In this document: piece after piece, positions 33,401-42,624 of the stretch | Numbering within the stretch: position 1 is the stretch's first letter | Layout: every line of letters begins with the position of its first letter | Source: JACKBK01 sp963707275 | Lineage (GTDB): Bacteria; Chloroflexota; Anaerolineae; JAAEKA01 | Direction: 5' to 3' | Assembly: GCA_963707275.1 (NCBI GenBank) | Contig: CAVPPH010000004.1 | Coordinates: 310,001-374,000 of the forward strand | DNA: 64,000 nucleotides | Notes under the pieces: model-generated | What the model was told of the DNA's origin: nothing | Database searches by the model: none | The model's input: only the letters and a program-made list of their open reading frames with translations | Position numbers and translations under genes: made by a program

Positions 33401-33553
33401 ACTCGATTGCGCGCCTGCCGCCGGGCTGATGGTCGTGTCGCCCGGCAAAAAGCGGTCCGGTGTGATGCCCTGCGCCTGGGCTGCCACGGTCGCGACGGCG
33501 GCGAGGAGCAGGATGAGGAATACTCCAAGGGATCGATTGAGTCGTGTTTTCAT
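30497..33553 (-). CDS. Secreted PKD/dockerin protein with propeller-like repeats
   Basis: 1018 residues with the signal peptide MKTRLNRSLGVFLILLLAAV ending near AQAQG. Residues about 45-780 contain many repeats around W-x-G-x(3-5)-hydrophobic-W (for example NGSLFLVTWG, DGNTFVVAYQD), suggesting a beta-propeller or similar all-beta fold. Two PKD domains follow, each with a DPDG motif and WEFGDG (about 785-950). The C-terminus has two EF-hand-like loops, DLNGDGQVTVADL and DRNGDHRISIGEV, as in type I dockerins. Likely exported and calcium-binding. No cohesin partner is seen in the window. Intact, no frameshift. Confidence 0.85.
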   Translation of the reverse strand: MKTRLNRSLGVFLILLLAAVATVAAQAQGITPDRFLPGDTTISPAAGAQSSPAIAQGGNTVLVVWTDGRANTTDTSGLETADDIYGMRFDAAGVPLDALPIPIATVQASQGQPQIAWNGSTWLVMFESYSISGTGGYYEKSLAFVRVSPSGQVLDPKPVPIFNAVPITGQWAVASNGDTWVVAFWGTAASGDLTAIRISPDGLVLDPPTRSLVPATYYMRFNLQLACAAGTCMATFNESPATGAVRFDSNLNVLDGGLFTLLPVPAASLVSNGVEFYIVWEQQQPNFTMAVMGSRVNTAGQKLDGNGVNISGASYPEAYTTTDLVWDGSQWKVTWSFNNAVRLARISSAGQVLDPGGIAVPGPSTGATAATSTSGVQLAWTSYINSNNDVTTATISASNVAGPNRTASTGAPMQLRSDIAVGSNGTMIAYQSSIAGQTRILAQPLDTAGNPLTAEPVELQTGPGLNGPASPAVAWNGSLFLVTWGTPGGIVAQRLQANGVKIDASPFVVMAQGFGPPDAAAVGDTFLVVGRRYGGQPQYISAVGARVRGSDGVVLDPTPVWLGGGYVSRPPAVVELGGRWLAAWHSNWSHDNSNADTGGIFMNTNGSLTSSFWLHGPFSTAGGNGIFELGLASNGTTALMVQSQELTSGVETDLLARTIDVNGTVSAMTNLTPWIGNQYRPRVAWDGNTFVVAYQDQRNRFAPWTMDQLDARSDIFGMRVNANGSIVDPKGFLFSNSPLAETTPNVASAGGGVSLMAVSLMRNETPLINYRIGYEQLGVGGNRWPVAVAAGSPTSGDVPLAVTFSSAGSSDPDGSIASYLWEFGDGATSTAANPSHSYTAPGQYVALLTVTDNQDTSTSNTVQIDATAPNQLPLAVASANTYGGPAPLDVTFMAAGSYDPDGGIGNVWWEFGDGNTSWGATSYNTFQQPGVYNIAMTLWDNRSAAATAHLTIIVTSSGQPMPGDLNGDGQVTVADLSLAGNAWDSEPGDPTWDPRLDRNGDHRISIGEVQWVAGHWTG

Positions 33554-33677
33554 GAAACGTTTTGATATCCTTTGCTACTGAGTGTCGGGTTCGCCACTGC
33601 CGGATCAGCCGGTCGTGGTTTCACATATCCTTACGAGGGCCTGCTGGCCAGTGGATTTGTCCGGCGACACAAGCAAC

Positions 33678-33705
33678 GAAGACCAGTCAAATAAGACTGG
33701 TCTTC
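33678..33705 (-). terminator. Terminator downstream of the thioredoxin-TPR gene
   Basis: GAAGACCAGTC (33678-33688) and GACTGGTCTTC (33695-33705) form a perfect 11-bp stem with an AAATAA loop, 36 bases after the minus-strand stop. The T-rich flank is weak. Confidence 0.6.
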
Positions 33706-33741
33706 AATACGGAAGTGATTGCATTAAGGAAGGAGTGGCGT

Positions 33742-34614
33742 TTAGAACAGCAACATGGCGAGCTGTGGCCGGTACTCCTGGGTCAGTTCGTGGTCATCGC
33801 CCAGCACGGTGAAGAGAGACAGCATCTCTTTGCGCGCCCGGTCGCGGTACGATCCGCGGTCGCGGCGCACCACCTCAAGATACCCTTCCAGGGCTTCGCG
33901 ATAGCTGCTCTTAGCAGCCATGGCCGCTGCCAGCGCCAGGCGCGCATCCAGGTCGTCAGGGTCGGCGGCCAGCTTGCGACGCGCTTCGACCTCGCCGCCG
34001 GTCAGATCTGCTTCCTGGCGGAATCTGGCTTTGGCGATCAGTACTTCAGCCGCGGCGCGCTCCAGCATGCCAAAGGGGACGCGCTGCAGGGTCGAGATCG
34101 CCTCTTCGTTGTTGTCCTGCTTCATCAGCAGGCGGCCAATTCCCAGCAACGCGGCCGGATGGTTTTGCTTCGAGACCAGTGCGCGGCGATAGGCGGCCAT
34201 CGCGCTGGCGTCCTGGCCGGCTACCTCAAACTCCTTGCCCTGCTGCGCCATGATGTCGGCGGCGCTGGGGACCAATTGGTCGATGAAGCGGCGGATCTGC
34301 GGTTCGGGCACGGCGCCCACGAACTCGGCTACCACCTGTCCATCGCGAAAGCCCTTGACCGCCGGGATGCTCTGGATGCCGTAGCGGCCGGCCGTCTGCT
34401 GGTTGTGGTCTACGTTCAGCTTAGCCAGAACCCACGCGCCGTTGGCTTCGGTCGCCAGCCGTTCCAGCACCGGCCCGATCATACGGCACGGCCCGCACCA
34501 CGGCGCCCAGAAATCTACCACCACCGGCACCCGCCGCGACTGGTCGATGACCGTGCGCGCGAAATCCTGGTCGGTGACTTCGATGACGAAATTGATCGCA
34601 TCAGTTGCAGACAT
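33742..34614 (-). CDS. Thioredoxin-domain TPR protein (CnoX/YbbN-like)
   Basis: 290 residues. ATG at 34614 (MSATDAINFVIEVTDQDF) follows GAGGAGATACCC. Thioredoxin domain about 10-110 with the active site WCGPC at residues 39-43 and the cis-Pro motif IQSIPAVKGF. The C-terminal half is helical with two or three TPR-like units (YRRALVSKQNHPAALLGIGRLL and onward), as in CnoX/YbbN chaperedoxins that protect proteins from overoxidation. Unlike Escherichia coli CnoX, the full CxxC is kept, so redox activity is expected. Confidence 0.9.
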   Translation of the reverse strand: MSATDAINFVIEVTDQDFARTVIDQSRRVPVVVDFWAPWCGPCRMIGPVLERLATEANGAWVLAKLNVDHNQQTAGRYGIQSIPAVKGFRDGQVVAEFVGAVPEPQIRRFIDQLVPSAADIMAQQGKEFEVAGQDASAMAAYRRALVSKQNHPAALLGIGRLLMKQDNNEEAISTLQRVPFGMLERAAAEVLIAKARFRQEADLTGGEVEARRKLAADPDDLDARLALAAAMAAKSSYREALEGYLEVVRRDRGSYRDRARKEMLSLFTVLGDDHELTQEYRPQLAMLLF

Positions 34615-34680
34615 GGGTATCTCCTCGTTCAAGTTGCTCACCTGTTTGGATGCAGCGCGAGGCCCGAATGTTACTGTTTG

Positions 34681-34768
34681 CCGTCCACGAATGATGCACG
34701 AATACACGAATAGCTCGGGCAGGCTCAGGCGCTATTCGTGTATTCGAGTGCGCAGCATTCGTGGACGG
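34681..34768. repeat. Long inverted repeat with ATTCGTG motifs
   Basis: 34681-34714 (CCGTCCACGAATG...CACGAATACACGAATAGC) and 34731-34768 (its near-exact complement ending CATTCGTGGACGG) form a hairpin of about 30 bp around a 16-base centre, between two minus-strand genes. The repeated unit is ATTCGTG. It could be a mobile REP/MITE-like element or a transcript-processing hairpin. Confidence 0.8.
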
Positions 34769-34787
34769 CCCACACCCGGTCCTACCC

Positions 34788-35321
34788 TCAGTCTTCAGCG
34801 ACACCCAGCCGCGCCAGCTCTTCGTCGATGCGGATCACGAACTTGTGGACGGCCACGTTGGGCGCCTTGAGGTTGAAGTCGCGGATCTGGCGGTTGAGGC
34901 TCTCGACCGACTGGCGAAACTCGCGCAGCGCGGCCTGCCACGAGCCTTCCACCCACTGGTGCCCGGCGCAGATCTGGGCGTCGCGCATTTCGTGGTGCTC
35001 GTCGCGGGCGCGTGTCAGCTTCGAGCGCGCCGCTGCCAGCTCAGCGTCGATCTTGCGGCTGTCTTCGATCCACGGCAGCGTGAAGCCGGCGTTTTTGAGC
35101 AGCGAGTTGGCCAGCTCGTCCGCCTCGTCGGCGTAGGGGTTGCGGTTCAGGTTGAGCGGCTTGCCCTTGCCCGGCAGCGTGTTGATGTCGATCTGTGCCG
35201 CCTGCTCGTCGATGATCGCCTGCCAATCGCGCGGCTCCTTCTTCCTGGGCGGCTCCTGGCGCTCGCCATACTTGCGGCGCGCTTCCTCGCGGGCCTGGGA
35301 AATCCGGTCTTCTTCGTTCAT
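34788..35321 (-). CDS. DUF1992/DnaJ-C28-like protein
   Basis: 177 residues, cytoplasmic, strongly charged. The core DWQAIIDEQAAQIDINTLPG, KGKPLNLNRNPYADE, LLKNAGFTLPWIE and the later ELAAARSKL are the signature of the family that includes the DnaJ homologue subfamily C28 conserved domain. No J-domain is present. The function of the bacterial form is unknown. It lies 2 bases after the LysM gene, so the two are probably cotranscribed. Confidence 0.85.
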   Translation of the reverse strand: MNEEDRISQAREEARRKYGERQEPPRKKEPRDWQAIIDEQAAQIDINTLPGKGKPLNLNRNPYADEADELANSLLKNAGFTLPWIEDSRKIDAELAAARSKLTRARDEHHEMRDAQICAGHQWVEGSWQAALREFRQSVESLNRQIRDFNLKAPNVAVHKFVIRIDEELARLGVAED

Positions 35322-35323
35322 CG

Positions 35324-36115
35324 TTACGGCCTCATGGTCAGGGTGGTCACGGGCTCGCCGGCTGGGTTGACCAGCATCACCGCGGTCGGTAGAGTCCAGA
35401 CCGGCTCCGTCTGGCCCCAGAACAGGTTCTGCGGATCATCGACGCCCAGCCGGCTGTTGATGGCGACCCGTCCGCCCGGCGCGAGGGTGAAGCGCGGCAG
35501 CAGGTAGCGGCGTCCGTCCTCGCTGGCCAGCGACCAGTTGCGCAGTTGCAACGGTTCTTCGGTGTCGTTTCCCAGCACGACTGCCTCTTCTTCCAACGCG
35601 CCTGGCGCCAGGATTTCAACGATAGTCGGCGCGGCGACGCTGGTGGTGGTGGCCAGCATGGCGCGCACGACGATGGGCGTGGTGGTGGGCGTTGGGGTAG
35701 GAGTGGTCGCGGCGGTCGGGCTGGCCTGCACGGTGAGCGTCGGCGTGGCAGTCGGAAGGCTGCCCAGCGGCACCAGCAGTTCCTGGCCCACAAAGAGCCG
35801 GTCGGGGTTGACGCCGCTGTTCAGCGCGCGCAGCACGTCCAGATCGACGCCCAGTTGCAGCGCGATGCCGAGGAAGGTGTCGCCCGACTGCACCGCGTAG
35901 ACCTCGGTGGCAATGCTGGGCACGGGTAGCGCGGTTGGCGTGCTGGTGGCCGGCGGAGCGGGTGTTGCGGTGGAAGCCACGATGACGTACGGCGTTGGCG
36001 CGGAGAAGGTCTGGCTGAAACCGAGGTTGAACGCGACCAACACCACCGCCGTCGCGATGATGCACGACAGCAGGGCGTTGATCAGGATCATGGCAACCAT
36101 CTGGCGTCGGGTCAT
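35324..36115 (-). CDS. Membrane-anchored LysM protein with lamin-tail-like domain
   Basis: 263 residues from ATG at 36115 (MTRRQMVAMILINALLSCII), which gives a short cytoplasmic N-terminus and one membrane segment at about 7-33. A Thr/Pro-rich linker leads to one LysM domain at about 72-115 (VQSGDTFLGIALQLGVDLDV and VGQELLVPLG), expected to bind peptidoglycan. A second Thr/Pro linker leads to a domain with VVLGNDTEEPLQLRNWSLA and FTLAPGGRVAINS, resembling lamin-tail domains. It sits between the transglycosylase and the DUF1992 gene, consistent with a cell-wall role. Confidence 0.82.
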   Translation of the reverse strand: MTRRQMVAMILINALLSCIIATAVVLVAFNLGFSQTFSAPTPYVIVASTATPAPPATSTPTALPVPSIATEVYAVQSGDTFLGIALQLGVDLDVLRALNSGVNPDRLFVGQELLVPLGSLPTATPTLTVQASPTAATTPTPTPTTTPIVVRAMLATTTSVAAPTIVEILAPGALEEEAVVLGNDTEEPLQLRNWSLASEDGRRYLLPRFTLAPGGRVAINSRLGVDDPQNLFWGQTEPVWTLPTAVMLVNPAGEPVTTLTMRP

Positions 36116-36228
36116 TGTGGTTCTATTCGTTCTCACAGACAAAGAAGAAACTCGGATCGCTTCCGACAAGCGCGCTGGACGGCGGGTCGAAATCTGTGCT
36201 TCTTTCTATCTGTGAGTTCGCGATCCGG

Positions 36229-38763
36229 CTACTGGCCGTACAGTCGCCGGTAGTTCGCGAGGTGTGCCAGGACGCGGCGCACGTAGAGCTTCGGCTCGTT
36301 GATGCTGATCTCTTCGACGTAGAGGTCGTTGTCGTCGGTAGCTGCCTCGTCCAGCCAATACTGCGCGTTGCCCGGCCCGGCGTTGTAGCCCACCAGCGCG
36401 GGATAGACGTTGCCGTCGAACATCTCCAGCGCGGCGAAGAGGTAATATGTTCCGAACTTGACATTGACGTACGGTTTGTAGATGTCGCTGGCCTGGAAGT
36501 TCGGCCACCCGATGGCGTTGGCGATCCATTCAGCGGTGCTGGGGATCACCTGGGTCAGCCCCTGGGCCGCGGCGAAGGAGCGTGCGCCGCGCTCGAAGAA
36601 ACTTTCCTGGCGGATCAGCGAGTAGATCAGCAGCGGGTCGAGGCCGCGCGCCGCGGCTTCTGCTTCCACCAGATCGGAGAAATAGGTCGGGTAGGCCATG
36701 CGCTGGACGAAGAGCGGCGAGCCGAACAGCCCGTCGGGGCTGAGCGCGCCCGTGCGCACCGCGGCCAGCGTGGCGTGGCGATACAGCCCCAGCTCGCGGA
36801 AGTGCAGCGCCAGCGCGTACTGGGCCAGCGGCGAGTCGCTGTAGCGTTCGCGCACCTCGTCCAACTCGCGCAGCGCCTCGCCGCGCATCCCGGCGCGCAG
36901 ATAGGCTTCACCGCGCGCCAGTTGCGGATCGGCGGCGACCTCTGCGGGCAGTTGCCGAAGGCTGACAGGATCGCTGCCCGGCGCTGCCCAGCCTGCCAGC
37001 CACTGATCCGCCTCAGCATGTAGCTCGCTATCCGAGACGCCCGCTTTCGCTGTTCCAGAGACTCCGCCACTGATCACTGATCACTGCTAACTGATCACTG
37101 TCCCCCGCGATCTCCACCGCGCGCGCCGTGTAGTAGCTGTCGGCAGCCTCGGCGGTGAGACCTTGCCAGAGCTGTCCGGCCGCGCGCCGCGTCGCCCAGC
37201 TCCAGCGCGCCTTTGCCGGCCCAGAAGCGGCCCGCGTGCGCATAGGTGTTGCTCTGATAGCCGTCCACCAGCCGCTGCCACGCGTCGACCGCGGCCTCGA
37301 CCTGGCCCAACTCGTACTGGCAGACACCGGCCCGGTAGAGCGCCTCACCCGCGTCCGTAGCCGCCGGATAGAGCCGCGCCAGGTCGAGGTATTCTGCAGC
37401 GGCCGTCTGGCAGTCTCCTTCGCGCTCCGACACGCGGGCCGCTTCCAGCAGCGCGGCGGTCGTGCCGGCCTGCTTGTAGAGCGAGCGGGCCATCCCCGCG
37501 TTGCCCAGCCGGCTGTTGGCGACGGCCATACGGATCAGGACGGTGGTACGGTTCGTGTACTCAGGATGCGTGTCCAGCAGGTTCTGCCACTCGGCCAGCG
37601 CGCTGGTGTATTCGCGCTGGCTGAAATAGGCCTCGGCGATCTGCAAATGCGGCTCGGCGGGGTGGTCGGGTGTGGCGTCGAAATAGCGGTACATGGTCGC
37701 GATGCCGTCGGCGTACAGTCCGTTGCCCAGCAGGATGCGGGCGTAGGCGTAGTCGTCCAGCGGCTGGCCGGCACCGGCCAGCGCGTTGGCGGCGCTGAGC
37801 GCGCCCTGGCTGGCCTCTTCCTCAGCGATTGCGCGGCGGTAGCGGTCCAGCGCGGCTGTTTCATCGCCGGCATCCGCCAGCCACTGGCCGGCGCGCGCGT
37901 GCAGCTCGGCGCGGTAGCTGGCGAACTGGCTGCGGCCCAGGATGGCGTCCAGTTGCGCCACGGCCGCGGCGGTGTCGCCCCGCTCGCGGTAGATATCGGC
38001 CAGTTCTTCCTGTGCGGCGAAAAGCACGAAATTATCGGCAGCCGTCGCGACCGCCTGGTCGAAGGCCGTGATTGCGCTGTCGTTGTCGCCAGCCTCCAGC
38101 AGGTGGCGGCCGATGCGCAGGTTGACCTCGCCGGCCAGCGTGTCGTCGGCGGCCAGGAAGCGGCGATAGGCCTCGACTGCAACGGCCGGGTTGCCGACCT
38201 GGCCCAGCGCTTGGCCGATCCAGAAGTCGATCTCGACCGGCAGCGCTGCGGGCGGCGTTTGCTGGCGCGCCAGTTCCAGGGCGACTACCGCTTCGGTGGG
38301 CTGGTCGTCTTCGAGGTAGGCCAGACCCAGCCGCCAGCGCGCCTCCTGGCCCTCCGGACTGTCAGGCTGCGCCTGGATCAGCGCGGCATACAGCTCACGA
38401 GCGGCAGGGTAGTCGCCGTTGTCGTGCAGACGGCGCGCCTCGGCCAGCGCCTGGCTGGGCGGCGGCGGTGGGTGTCGCAGTGGCCGTGGGCGCTTCGGTG
38501 GGTGTGGCGCTGGGAGAAGGTGTGCTGGTCGCGGTGTTCGTGGGTGTCGCGGTTGGCGGTCAGTTGGCGCGGCCGTGACTGCTTCGGTGGCGGCCGCGGC
38601 GACCGGCTCTGCCGGCTCGGTCGCGGCTGGCGGCGTGGCTGGTAGGACTGGCAGCCGCTGGCGTTTCATCGCCACGGCTGCACGCGGCTAGCAGCAAGAT
38701 GATCAACGCAGCCAGTGCGATCAGCGCAATAGGGCGGCGCGGGTGTTGGTGTTTTCGTTGCAT
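36229..38763 (-). CDS. Lipoprotein TPR lytic transglycosylase (frameshifts)
   Basis: Composite of about 840 residues. It starts MQRKHQHPRRPIALIALAAL at 38763; the lipobox LLAAC predicts lipidation. A Thr/Pro linker (frame changes near 38650 and 38480) leads to about a dozen TPR-type helical repeats. The C-terminal SLT domain has the catalytic Glu in IYSLIRQESFFERGARSFAA, GLTQVIPST and VGYNAGPGNAQYW. It cleaves peptidoglycan to 1,6-anhydromuramyl ends. Frame breaks near 37190 and near 37075; the latter lies at a heptanucleotide repeat array within the coding sequence. A strong promoter with no leader precedes it. Confidence 0.85.
37069..37101. repeat. Heptanucleotide array inside the transglycosylase gene
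   Basis: ACTGATC, ACTGATC, ACTGCTA, ACTGATC and a partial ACTGTC follow one another in exact 7-base steps. On the coding (minus) strand they encode SDQLAVISDQW, at the point where the reading frame changes between the TPR part and the SLT domain. Same family as the intergenic arrays at 241-386, 13443-13484 and 22834-22897. Confidence 0.85.
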
Positions 38764-38769
38764 AGGTCG

Positions 38770-38798
38770 ATGATAGCCCGCGCGCAAGCGGCTGTCAA
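38770..38798 (-). promoter_or_regulatory. Sigma70 promoter, leaderless start of the transglycosylase
   Basis: On the minus strand TTGACA (38798-38793), a 17-base spacer and TATCAT (38775-38770) are followed after only six bases by the ATG at 38763. The transcript should begin at or near the A of the start codon, which predicts a leaderless mRNA and supports this start. Confidence 0.8.
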
Positions 38799-38844
38799 GT
38801 AGGCGGAGTCCGGTTGGAGGACAGCCGTATTCCGTTCGGTGGAC

Positions 38845-38873
38845 TTGTGATGACCGTCCTTCTGTGGTAAGCT
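38845..38873 (+). promoter_or_regulatory. Candidate promoter of the GH13 gene
   Basis: TTGTGA at 38845-38850 and TAAGCT at 38868-38873, 17 bases apart, lie 48 bases before the ATG at 38922. The -10 box is weak but has the key T, A and last T. Confidence 0.45.
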
Positions 38874-38921
38874 ACAGCCACTTCTAACCACCCGCCATTC
38901 TCCGCAAGATAGGACCACGCC

Positions 38922-41900
38922 ATGTCTGGGACAAACACACCGCGCTGGACTGTACCCGCCGATTTCATCCGAGAATTTCATGTGTCACGCGCCGCGCGCG
39001 ATACATATCAATTCGAAGATTTGCTCTTTTCGCTGCGCGGCACGGTGGTGATCCCCAACTTCCGCGCGGCCCGCCAGTTCGCCGATCAGATGAACGACCG
39101 GCGCGACCTGGTCCGCTACCCCGAGCAGGCGGTCAAGGCAGGCCAGATCAACGCAATGGCGCTGATCCACGAGATTCTGCACCTGATGATCGTGACCTAT
39201 CGCCAGCAGACCAATCCGGGCGCGCTGCAGGACGCGCTGGAGCATCTCGACGAAACCCTCGATACGACGCCGGTGCAGACCACACTGACTGAATTCGTCG
39301 ACGATTTCCCTGCCAAGCCGGTCTACAAGGGCGAGGTGACCGTGCCCGAGTTCCTGGCCAGCGACACGGCCGGCGATCCCAACTCGCAAGTCGCGCTGGA
39401 GGAGATGCTGCTGCTGTGGCTGTCCAACACCAACCCGGCCTTCGAGCCGTACCGCGAGCTGTTCGACGACACGCCGCTGGAGCGGGACACCGCTTACGAG
39501 CAGATGATCCGGGAGATGCGCCAGTTCTTTGCCGGCCAGCCCGGTTTCGGCGAGGGCAACGTCAGCCTGATTGACATGCTGGAAGCGCCGGCCAAGGCCT
39601 CGCCCTACTCGTTGGAAGGCCAGCTTGAGTTCATACGCCAGAAGTGGCCGGCCTATCTGGGCAAGAACGTCTTCCGCCTGCTGGCCGGCCTGGATCTGAT
39701 CGCGGAGGAGGAAAAGCCTATCTTCTTAGGCCCCGGCCCGTCGGAAGCGCCCGACTTTGCACACATGACCGTGGAGCCGGAGCGATTCAGCCCTGACCTG
39801 GACTGGATGCCCAAGGTCGTGATGATGGCCAAGAACGCCTACGTCTGGCTGGACCAGCTCTCGCGGCAAGTACGGCGAGGATCTGCGCTACCTGAACCAG
39901 ATACCGGACGAGGAACTGGATTTCCTGGCCGCGGGCGGCTTCACCGGCCTGTGGCTGATCGGCCTGTGGGAGCGCAGCACCGCGTCGCGCACCATCAAGC
40001 AGATGATGGGCAACCCCGAGGCGGTGGCGTCGGCCTACTCGCTGTACGACTACGAGATCGCGGCCGATCTGGGCGGCTGGCTGGCCTACAAGGACCTGCG
40101 CGACCGGGCCTGGCAGCGCGGCATCCGCCTGGCCAGCGACATGGTACCCAACCACATCGGCATCGATGGCAAGTGGGTGATCGAGCATCCCGACTGGTTT
40201 GTCCAGCTTCCTTACAGCCCCTTCCCATCCTACAGCTTCAACGGGCCGAACCTGAGCCAGGACGAGCGGGTCGGCATCTATCTCGAGGACCACTACTACG
40301 ACCGCACCGACGCTGCGGTGGTTTTCCAGCGGCGTGACCACTGGACGGGCGACACGCGCTACATCTACCACGGCAACGACGGCACCAGCATGCCCTGGAA
40401 CGACACCGCGCAGCTCAACTACCTCAACCCGGAGGTGCGCGAGGCGGTGATCCAGACGATTCTGCACGTCGCCCGGATGTTCCCCATCATTCGCTTCGAC
40501 GCCGCCATGACCCTGGCCAAACGCCACTTCCAGCGGCTGTGGTTCCCGGAGCCGGGCAGCGGCGGCGCCATCTCCTCGCGCGCCGAGCACGGCCTGACCA
40601 AGGCCGAGTTCGACGCAGCCTTCCCGGAGGAGTTCTGGCGCGAGGTGGTGGACCGGGTCGCGGCCGAGGTGCCGGACACGCTGCTGCTGGCCGAGGCGTT
40701 CTGGCTGATGGAAGGCTACTTCGTGCGCACGCTGGGCATGCACCGCGTCTACAACAGCGCCTTCATGAACATGCTCAAGAAGGAAGAGAACGCCAAGTAC
40801 CGCCTGGTGATCAAGAACACGCTCGAGTTCGATCCCGAAGATCCTCAAGCGCTACGTCAACTTCATGAACAACCCCGACGAGGACACGGCGGTCGCGCAG
40901 TTCGGCAAGGACGACAAGTACTTCGGCGTCGCCACCATGCTGGCCACCATGCCCGGCCTGCCCATGTTCGGCCACGGCCAGATCGAGGGTTTCACCGAGA
41001 AGTACGGCATGGAATACCGCCGCGCCTACTGCGACGAGACACCCGACGAATGGCTGGTACGCCGCCACGAGCGCGAGATCTTCCCGCTGCTGCACAAGCG
41101 CTATCTCTTCGCCGAGGTCGACAACTTCCGCCTCTACGACTTCTTCAGCGCCGACGGCGGCGTCAACGAGGATGTCTTCGCCTATTCCAACCGCTCCGGC
41201 GACGAGCGCGCGCTGGTGATCTTCCACAACAAGTGGGCCGACGCCAGGGGCTGGATACGCACTTCGGCGGCCTACGCGGTCAAGGAGGGGGACGGCAACA
41301 AGCGGCTGGAGCAGGCTGATCTGGCCTACGGGCTGGGCCTGCCCAGCGACCCCGCTGCCTACGTCATCTTCCGCGACGTGGCTTCTAACCTGGAGTACAT
41401 CCGCAACTGCCAGCAACTGCACAACGACGGGATGTATATCGAACTGGGCGCGTTCAAGTATCATGTCTTCCTGGACTTCAAGGTCGTCCACGAAGATGCC
41501 GATGGACGCTACGGCCACCTGATGGGCTATCTGGCCGGGCGCGGCGTGCCCAGCATCGAGGAAGCGCTGGCGGAGATCTTCCTGCAGCCGGTGCTGGACC
41601 CCTTCCGCAGGCTGATCAACGCCGAAACGCTGGCCGAGCTGGTGGAGGTCGCCATGCCGGTCACGCTGGAGGTGGCGGAGATGACAGCGGAGGACGAGGA
41701 CGGCGATGAGGTCAGCGAGCTGGACGTCGAGATCATCGTCGAGGCCGACCTTGAGTCCCCGGACGTGTTGGCGCTGCTGGATGATGCCCAGGACGCGTTA
41801 CGAAACGCTGTTGCAGGCCGTGGCCGACTTCACCGAAGGTGGCTGCGATGTCGAGGCGCTGGCGGAGGAGAACCGCGGCGAGCTGGACATCCTTCTCCGT

Positions 41901-42505
41901 CTGCCCGCTCTGGCCGAGCAGCTGCCGGCGCTGGAGGATGCCGCTGCCAGCATCATCTCGCATCTGGGCGACGGCGAGACGGCCTGGGCGACAGCGTTGA
42001 GCTGGCACTTCGTGCATCGCCTGGGCGCCGTGGCAGCCCCGGACGACGACGAGGCGGCTGAACTGAGCCGCAGTTGGCTGGACGAGTGGTTATTAGGCCG
42101 GCTGATCGGCGCGGCGCTGCGCGACATGGGAACGGCTGCAGGCGCAGCCGACGAAGCGGTCGCAGTCGTCAAGCTGTTGACTGGCAACGAGCGCTGGTTC
42201 GATGGCGACAGCGCGGCCCGGCGAACGCCGCTGGCAGTGCTCAGCAAGCTGCTGCGGTCACGCGAGGTGCAGCAGTTCATCCGTGTCAACCGCTACGGCG
42301 GCGTGCTCTACTTCAACAAGGAAGCCTATGAGCAGCTCTGCGGCTGGCTCTTGCTGCCGGCCGTGGTGGACAGCCTGACGACCCTGACCGAGGATGAAGC
42401 CGTGGAGCAGATCACCGAGCGCTACGCCGTCGTGCAGAAGCTGCTGGATGCAGCCGACGAGTTCGGAGTATCAGGTGGAGAAGCTGCTGGAGGGTGTGAA
42501 GTGAA
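38922..42505 (+). CDS. Large GH13 (alpha-amylase family) glycosidase (frameshifts)
   Basis: Composite of about 1190 residues. ATG at 38922; no signal peptide, so cytoplasmic. An N-terminal helical region of about 300 residues precedes the GH13 barrel. Visible motifs are GLWLIGLWERSTASR, region I ASDMVPNHIGIDG, region II IIRFDAAMTLA with the nucleophile Asp, and region III LLLAEAFWLMEGYF with the acid/base Glu. The end of the barrel reads GHGQIEGFTEKYG. A C-terminal helical region of about 400 residues with an acidic stretch follows. Frame changes occur near 39870, 40845, 41800 and 42463. Substrate is unknown; alpha-glucan is likely. Such long N- and C-terminal extensions are unusual for GH13. 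Confidence 0.88.
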
Positions 42506-42544
42506 CCATGAGGCGTGAAACGTAATCAGTGTTGCGTAGCTTGG

Positions 42545-42598
42545 AACATCAAAGCCCTTCGGGTGCGCTCTGGGGAGCGTCCGAAGGGCTTTGATGTT
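42545..42598. terminator. 18-bp perfect bidirectional terminator
   Basis: AACATCAAAGCCCTTCGG (42545-42562) pairs perfectly with CCGAAGGGCTTTGATGTT (42581-42598) around an 18-base loop, between the convergent glycosidase and Uma2 genes. Confidence 0.75.
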
Positions 42599-42624
42599 GG
42601 CGAAAAGGAGGGAGACGCCGGTGG

